A stretch of DNA of 33,475 nt, from contig BEHZ01000002.1 of NCBI GenBank assembly GCA_002923335.1, forward strand, positions 1 to 33,475, read 5' to 3'. Positions 29,777 through 33,475 of this stretch are shown piece after piece. Under the pieces are notes generated by a model, which worked only from the letters and a program-made list of their open reading frames with translations, was not told the origin of the DNA and did not search any database. Position numbers and translations under genes: made by a program. The stretch comes from a bacterium HR23. Lineage in GTDB: Bacteria; Chloroflexota; Dehalococcoidia; Lucifugimonadales; HRBIN23. Position 1 is the first letter of the stretch, and each line of letters begins with the position of its first letter.

Positions 29777-29847
29777 GTTGGCGAGGCGCTCTGTCAAGAG
29801 GCGACACAGGCGAACTGTGAGCAACCGGGGTGGGGACGACGCCTACA

Positions 29848-29880
29848 GGGAAACCCCGATGCGGGTTATGGGGATTTCCC
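29848..29880. repeat. Inverted repeat
   Basis: GGGAAACCCC (29848-29857) pairs with GGGG-A-TTTCCC (29870-29880) with a single bulged A and a 12-base loop. There is no T run on either strand, so it is not a normal intrinsic terminator; a leader-RNA structure or operator is possible. Confidence 0.45.
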
Positions 29881-30124
29881 CGTCGGTCTGCGTGGTAAGC
29901 CTGTGGGTAGGAGGTAGGGGGTAGGCTATCGTAGGGGCTGATGGCCTCCCCCACCGGCGCCCAAAGAAGGGCGGGCCAGCGTGGGCAAAGCGAAAGACAT
30001 GAAGTGCAGGGGAGCGCAGGCCGAAAGGAGGTGTCGCCTTGTGCGAGACGACTAACGGCGGCTAAAGTCGGTTGTCCAACCCATGGGGAAGACGCACAAC
30101 ACGCTAAACACGCAAGGAGGCAGT

Positions 30125-30715
30125 ATGCGGAAACTCATGACACACTGGAGGCAGGTGAGCCGGAGTCAGCGGGGCATCACCGGACTGGAGACCGCCATTA
30201 TCCTCATCGCCTTCGTGGTGGTCGCCTCGGTCTTTGCCTACACCGTCCTCTCCGCCGGCATCTTCTCCTCCGAGAAGGGCAAGGAGGCGGTGCATTCGGG
30301 TCTCAAGCAGGCACGGGGCTCTATGGAACTGGTGGGGGGTGTCGTTGCCATTGGCAACTCCACATCTAGCCCTTCCTCGGTGGCTAAAGTGCGCCTCACC
30401 GTTTCCAACGCCCTAGGCGGAGAGCCGATAGATTTCACGGCCAAGCCCAACAATGTGGTGGTGGTCGACTACATTGACCGGGACCAGCACCAGGCTAACC
30501 TGAACTGGACCAAGACCGCCCAGGGCAGGGATGATGGCGATGACCTGCTGGAGCAGGGGGAGAAGTTCCAGATAGAGGTAGACCTCTCCACGCTGAGTCC
30601 TGCCTTGGGGGCGAACCGCACCTTCACCATCCAGGTCAAGAGCCCCACCGGGGCCACCCTCGCCATTGAGCGCACCACCCCGGCACGCCTGGACTATGTG
30701 ATGGACCTGAACTAG
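30125..30715 (+). CDS. arlA: Archaellin (archaeal-type flagellin) with class III signal peptide
   Basis: Structural subunit of an archaellum-type filament, 196 aa. After a short basic leader the sequence reads SQRGITGLETAIILIAFV, the class III (archaellin/prepilin) processing site followed by the long hydrophobic helix that forms the filament core. Cleavage is predicted after Gly17. The core (TGLETAIILIAFVVVASVFA and VLSAGIFSSEKG) resembles archaellins of methanogens such as Methanosarcina, from memory. The remainder is a beta-rich domain with GANRTFTIQV and a short C-terminus, typical of outer-domain strands. AAGGAGG about 5 bases before ATG 30125 is a strong ribosome-binding site, as expected for an abundant protein. 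The next gene is ArlD/E-like. A class III archaeal-type pilin is the alternative, less likely given the neighbours. Confidence 0.85.
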   Translation: MRKLMTHWRQVSRSQRGITGLETAIILIAFVVVASVFAYTVLSAGIFSSEKGKEAVHSGLKQARGSMELVGGVVAIGNSTSSPSSVAKVRLTVSNALGGEPIDFTAKPNNVVVVDYIDRDQHQANLNWTKTAQGRDDGDDLLEQGEKFQIEVDLSTLSPALGANRTFTIQVKSPTGATLAIERTTPARLDYVMDLN

Positions 30716-30734
30716 GCCACGCCGGCCCGCTTGC

Positions 30735-30766
30735 GGGGGGCCGTCTCTCCCCAGGGACGGCCCCCC
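30735..30766 (+). other. Strong hairpin between archaellin and the ArlD/E-like gene, no T run
   Basis: An 11-bp GC-rich stem (GGGGGGCCGTC 30735-30745 with GACGGCCCCCC 30756-30766, loop of 10) lies 20 bases after the archaellin stop. Without a T run it is more likely an mRNA 3'-end stabiliser or partial terminator that keeps filament subunit expression above that of the next gene. Confidence 0.6.
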
Positions 30767-30792
30767 GGCTACACCCTCGCAGGAGGCCCGCG

Positions 30793-31674
30793 ATGCCCAA
30801 GTCCCTGGAAGACCTGGAAAACGAGATGCGCATCCTGAAGAACGAGGTTCAGCAGGCTCTCCTGGACATCCGGGAGTTCCTGCTGACCTACGTGGAGAAC
30901 CCCTTCCCCACAGGGCTGGGCCGGGAGCGCCCACCTGGGTCGGGGGTGCTCTCTACCCTCTCCCAGGGCGCCAACGGCGCCTCGGCCGAGGAGAAGGGGA
31001 TGGGGGCCTCCCCCTCCGTGGGCGGGACGGGGGCAGCGCCCCCCCAGGGGATCGGCGGGGCGGGCGGGCCGGTAACCGTCTCCGTAGGGGGGGCGACCGC
31101 CTACGGGGGAGATGCCGCGTCTGAAAGTAAAGGGAGCCAGGGGGGCGCCCCACAATCGGCCGATGCCACCGATAGGGCCCCCCATACGCCCTTAGCGGGT
31201 AAGGGTGCGCCGGCCCCTCCCGGTCAACGAGAGAACCGGCCAGGGGAGAGGCAAGAGACAGGTGCGCAGGGTCCAGAAGACACCAGGGCAGCGCCGGCCC
31301 AAGAGGCCAACGGGGAGCGCCCACCATCTATAGGCAACGACCTGGCCACCGTTGCCCTTCTGGCGCCGTGGGTGGAGGCGGGCCTCAAGAGGGTGGGGAA
31401 GCAGGCGCTGGAGCGGGTTTTCGCCCTCTATGTGGACCTGGGAGGAGTATCCCCGGGGGTGCAGAAGGCCATGTCCCACCTCCTCGCCTTGTCGGGGGAG
31501 GGGGAGGAGACGCCGTCGGCACAGCCCACTCTGCGCCAGTGCCTGCGCCTGCTGGCCGACCTGGACGCCCTGCTCCTGCGGGCACGGCGGGACCTTACCA
31601 GCGCCGTCCTCCTCTCGGCGTTTCTGAGCGATGGTGCCCTCCTGGGCGCCCAGCCAGGGGACGGTGCAGTCTAA
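30793..31674 (+). CDS. Archaellum accessory protein: coiled coil + linker + ArlD/E-like domain
   Basis: A 293-residue protein with three parts. Residues 1-35 are a coiled coil (LEDLENEMRILKNEVQQALL), like the N-terminus of ArlC/D proteins. Residues about 45-180 are a low-complexity Gly/Ala/Pro linker. Residues about 182-235 match the conserved archaeal FlaD/E domain: APWVEAGLKRVGKQALERVF, ALYVDLGGVSPGVQKAM and HLLAL, the archaeal counterpart being a WIEYL..VG..N...L.YY..IGWIS pattern. A leucine-rich helical tail follows. In archaea ArlCDE form a cytosolic ring that links the motor to chemotaxis. The start ATG 30793 has AGGAGG about 6 bases upstream, and it follows the archaellin gene on the same strand. 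The ArlD/E call is by pattern, not by alignment. Confidence 0.68.
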   Translation: MPKSLEDLENEMRILKNEVQQALLDIREFLLTYVENPFPTGLGRERPPGSGVLSTLSQGANGASAEEKGMGASPSVGGTGAAPPQGIGGAGGPVTVSVGGATAYGGDAASESKGSQGGAPQSADATDRAPHTPLAGKGAPAPPGQRENRPGERQETGAQGPEDTRAAPAQEANGERPPSIGNDLATVALLAPWVEAGLKRVGKQALERVFALYVDLGGVSPGVQKAMSHLLALSGEGEETPSAQPTLRQCLRLLADLDALLLRARRDLTSAVLLSAFLSDGALLGAQPGDGAV

Positions 31675-31692
31675 CGACACGCTACTCCCGAT

Positions 31693-31726
31693 AAAGGCTG
31701 GGGAGCCATCCCCGGCCTTTTTGTTT
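31693..31726 (+). terminator. Rho-independent terminator
   Basis: AAAGGC-T-GGGGA (31693-31704) pairs with TCCCC-G-GCCTTT (31709-31720), and the T run continues as TTGTTT. It ends the archaellin/ArlD/E transcript 20 bases after the stop codon. A weaker hairpin with CCTTTTTA follows at about 31767-31803. Confidence 0.85.
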
Positions 31727-31901
31727 GCATGCGTCCTCGTCCGGTTTTTTTCTCCCCTCGCCTTCTGCCATGGAAACACCGGAGAGGGCAGAGGCCTTTT
31801 TACCCTGGAATGGGCAGGTTATTGACGCCCGCCTTCCCTGTAAAGGCACAAGGGGCCCCCGTCCCGCCCCGTGACGCGGGCTGGAGAGGCGAGGCTGAGG
31901 G

Positions 31902-32348
31902 CTATCGGCGCACCAAAGAGGCCACCTCTTGCGCCAGGCGCGCCAGTTGCTGAATGTCCACTTCCTCCAGGTCGGACGCCAGGCCTTGCAACTCCGGGTC
32001 CACCGTCGCCTCCGAGGCGAAGAGGGAGCGCAGGTCGTCGGACAGCCCGTTGCCGTTCTTCTGCGGGGGGTTCTCGGCAGGCGGGGGGGTATCCTGAGCA
32101 GGAGGGGGCTGGGTGGAGGGTTGTTCAGGCGGGAGCGGGGAAGCGTTTGCCTGGGGCTGAGGCGTAGGTGCCAGGTCTCCCAGAGAGGGGGAGGCCCCCA
32201 CATCTTGTAGCCAGGGCATAGGGCCGGTAGAGGGGTTCTCCCCAGGGGCGGTGGGAGATTGTGTCTCCCTCGCCTGGGGTTCCGGTGTCTCCTGGGGCGG
32301 AGATGCCTCCTTACTCTTCCCTGTTGTGCCACGAGAGAACAGGCCCAT
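31902..32348 (-). CDS. Proline-rich protein with conserved-looking C-terminal helix, arlJ-linked
   Basis: A 148-residue protein. Residues about 10-95 are rich in Pro/Gln/Ser/Thr and probably disordered; the C-terminus is an acidic amphipathic helical module (LSDDLRSLFASEATVDPELQ and LEEVDIQQLARLAQEVASL). There is no signal peptide or membrane segment, so it is likely cytosolic. AAGGAGG about 6 bases before ATG 32348 fixes the start. It lies 60 bases downstream of arlJ on the same strand, so it is probably cotranscribed with the archaellum platform. I do not recognise a family; an adaptor role at the cytosolic face of the motor is speculation from its position and disorder pattern. Confidence 0.6.
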   Translation of the reverse strand: MGLFSRGTTGKSKEASPPQETPEPQARETQSPTAPGENPSTGPMPWLQDVGASPSLGDLAPTPQPQANASPLPPEQPSTQPPPAQDTPPPAENPPQKNGNGLSDDLRSLFASEATVDPELQGLASDLEEVDIQQLARLAQEVASLVRR

Positions 32349-32408
32349 TGCGCACCTCCTTCTTCTTGTTGGCTTGGGTTGCCCTTTGGGCACCCTTGGC
32401 TGTGCCTC

Positions 32409-33475
32409 CTAAAAGCCGGGAATGGAACCCATAATAGCGTTGGCCAGCAGAGGGCTAACAATGAGGTTGACGCCCGAGGCGGCCAGGGTAATGGACAGGT
32501 GGAAGAAGATACGGTAGGGGTAACCCCCGTCGGCCAGTTGGGGGGCCAGGGCGTTTACTATCGCCAGAGCGACCACCACCGGCCCCATAAGCGTCTCCAG
32601 CAGGTGCATATTGTGGAAACTCAGGCTAAAGAAGGTGGTGAGGTTGATGTTGGACTGGCCGGCCATATCGGGCAGGCCGACCTTCTGTATGAGGTCGCCA
32701 AAGGCGGAAACGACGGCGATGACGAAGGTGAGAAGGAAGGTAACGGTAGCGTGGAGGGCGATGGTCAGCCAGGCAAAGGTGCGGGTAGTGAGTTTGCGTT
32801 TCTCCCGCAGGAAGTTGGTCTTCATGGCCAGCAGGGAGGCCCGTGCCCCCACCTCCTCGGGCTCGCCCCCCATGCGGACACCGTCCAGGAAGATGCGCAC
32901 ACTGCGCCGAATCAGTTCGCTTCCACACTCGGTAACGAGGCGGTCCCAACATAACTCGGGAGTGGCACCGGCTAGGAGGCGGAGGTGCAAGCGTCGGATA
33001 GCCGGGGCCAGGTTGGCCATGGAGCGCAGGTCTATCCGTCCCAGGGCCTCGGAGACGGTGGTGCCGATGGCGGTGGCGGTGGTTCCCACCACCCGCAGGA
33101 AAACCGCCAGGTCTCTGTCCAGTTTGGTAACGCGGGCGTCGTAACGGCTGGCCAGGAAGCCCGCCGGAAAAAAGGCCAGGGCGACCATCACCAGCACCCA
33201 TCCCAGGGGGAGGCCCACCAGACCCAGCACGGTGGCCCCCACAATGGCCCCCGGCACCAGGGTGAAGACCGCCAGACGGGGCACCCGCTGGCTGGGGAGG
33301 CCCTGGGGGCCGGGGATGAAGCGTATCTCCGCAGGGGTGGAGCGGAAGATGACCCACACCCCCAGGCCGCACAGGGCGACCGTCAGCGCCACCAGCCCCA
33401 GCACCACCCCCACCCCCAGGTCATAAATAATGGGGGAAATCACTGCAACGATAATGACCAGCACTGCGGAGACAA
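32409..33475 (-). CDS. arlJ: Archaellum assembly platform protein ArlJ/FlaJ (5'-truncated by window edge)
   Basis: Polytopic membrane platform of the archaellum, type II secretion F superfamily, on which the ATPase ArlI acts. The frame stays open to the window edge, so about 355 residues of a family usually near 500-560 are present; the first methionine-type codon at 33464 is probably internal. The visible part has a hydrophobic pair near its start (ISPIIYDLGVGVVLGL, then LVPGAIVGATVLGLVGL), a T2SSF cytoplasmic domain (KLDRDLAVFLRVVGTTATAI through FLDGVRMGGEP), and C-terminal membrane helices (IALHATVTFLLTFVIAVVSA, ASGVNLIVSPLLANAI). The long C-terminal layout fits ArlJ better than GspF, PilC or TadC. 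The Arl context (archaellin, ArlD/E) supports it. ArlI and ArlH would be expected upstream on the minus strand, outside the window. Confidence 0.8.
   Translation of the reverse strand, partial: VSAVLVIIVAVISPIIYDLGVGVVLGLVALTVALCGLGVWVIFRSTPAEIRFIPGPQGLPSQRVPRLAVFTLVPGAIVGATVLGLVGLPLGWVLVMVALAFFPAGFLASRYDARVTKLDRDLAVFLRVVGTTATAIGTTVSEALGRIDLRSMANLAPAIRRLHLRLLAGATPELCWDRLVTECGSELIRRSVRIFLDGVRMGGEPEEVGARASLLAMKTNFLREKRKLTTRTFAWLTIALHATVTFLLTFVIAVVSAFGDLIQKVGLPDMAGQSNINLTTFFSLSFHNMHLLETLMGPVVVALAIVNALAPQLADGGYPYRIFFHLSITLAASGVNLIVSPLLANAIMGSIPGF

Larger units (their letters stand above)
29496..30124. other. Long intergenic/leader region between regulator and archaellin gene
   Basis: A 629-base non-coding stretch. 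Its short open frames have no codon pattern or ribosome-binding sites worth reporting. It holds a direct repeat of CAAGTGTGGC (29519-29528 and 29766-29775), the second inside a 16-base dyad, and an inverted repeat at 29848-29880. The last 200 bases can form several small hairpins with GAAA-type loops (for example GGCCGAAAGG near 30021). No -35/-10 pair was convincing on the plus strand. I read it as a divergent regulatory region plus a long structured 5' leader for the archaellin mRNA. Confidence 0.5.

Noticed and set aside
29960..30060. Cyclic di-GMP riboswitch in the archaellin leader
   Set aside because: Fragments such as GGGCAAAGC and CCGAAAGG look similar, but the ordered core of the class I aptamer could not be assembled.
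31767..31803. Second terminator after the ArlD/E-like gene
   Set aside because: The stem has bulges and a long loop; mentioned with the strong terminator at 31693-31726 but not listed separately.

Overview
The window is GC-rich bacterial chromosome with dense coding. Gene content points to Chloroflexota, most likely a Dehalococcoidia or SAR202-like lineage. The pointers are a Gram-positive-style RpoC, ClpC, an EF-G2-like factor, an F420-type luciferase-like oxidoreductase, a DUF5658-type membrane protein, and above all archaellum-type genes, which among bacteria are known from Chloroflexota. The assignment rests on gene content and recalled family patterns, not on a phylogeny.

Layout. 1-7262 (+): the 3' part of rpoB, then complete rpoC. 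7259-10290 (-): a compact four-gene operon (class II aldolase, a small beta-rich protein, an SDR epimerase, a BioD-like P-loop/DRTGG protein). 10425-14681 (+): a good promoter, a possible attenuator leader, alaS, ruvX and a MEMO-family gene. 14613-15428 (-): a LuxR-type regulator with a receiver lacking its phosphoacceptor. 15665-17722 (+): an EF-G2-like GTPase. 17737-19700: an accessory islet of lower GC, with a truncated DNA methyltransferase, a two-domain nuclease and a decayed IS5-family transposase. 19801-21907 (-): the ktrB/ktrA potassium uptake pair. 21958-22877 (-): an F420-type oxidoreductase with a one-base frameshift. 22996-27559 (+): a small membrane protein, a terminator, clpC, a winged-helix/nuclease-like protein and an HpcH/HpaI aldolase.

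27569-33475 is the most distinctive part. It holds a prepilin peptidase, a small membrane protein, a second regulator with a degenerate receiver, a 629-base leader/intergenic region, an archaellin with a class III signal peptide, a protein joining an N-terminal coiled coil to an ArlD/E-like C-terminal domain, a proline-rich small protein, and the membrane platform ArlJ running off the right edge. I read this as one end of an archaellum (archaeal-type rotary filament) locus in a bacterium. The peptidase is a candidate archaellin processor and the orphan regulator a candidate controller. The motor ATPase ArlI and ArlH would be expected just beyond the right edge.

Two paralogous regulators of the same unusual type (14613-15428 and 28722-29495) have lost the phosphorylation Asp, and each overlaps its convergent neighbour. 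No tRNA, rRNA or CRISPR array was seen.
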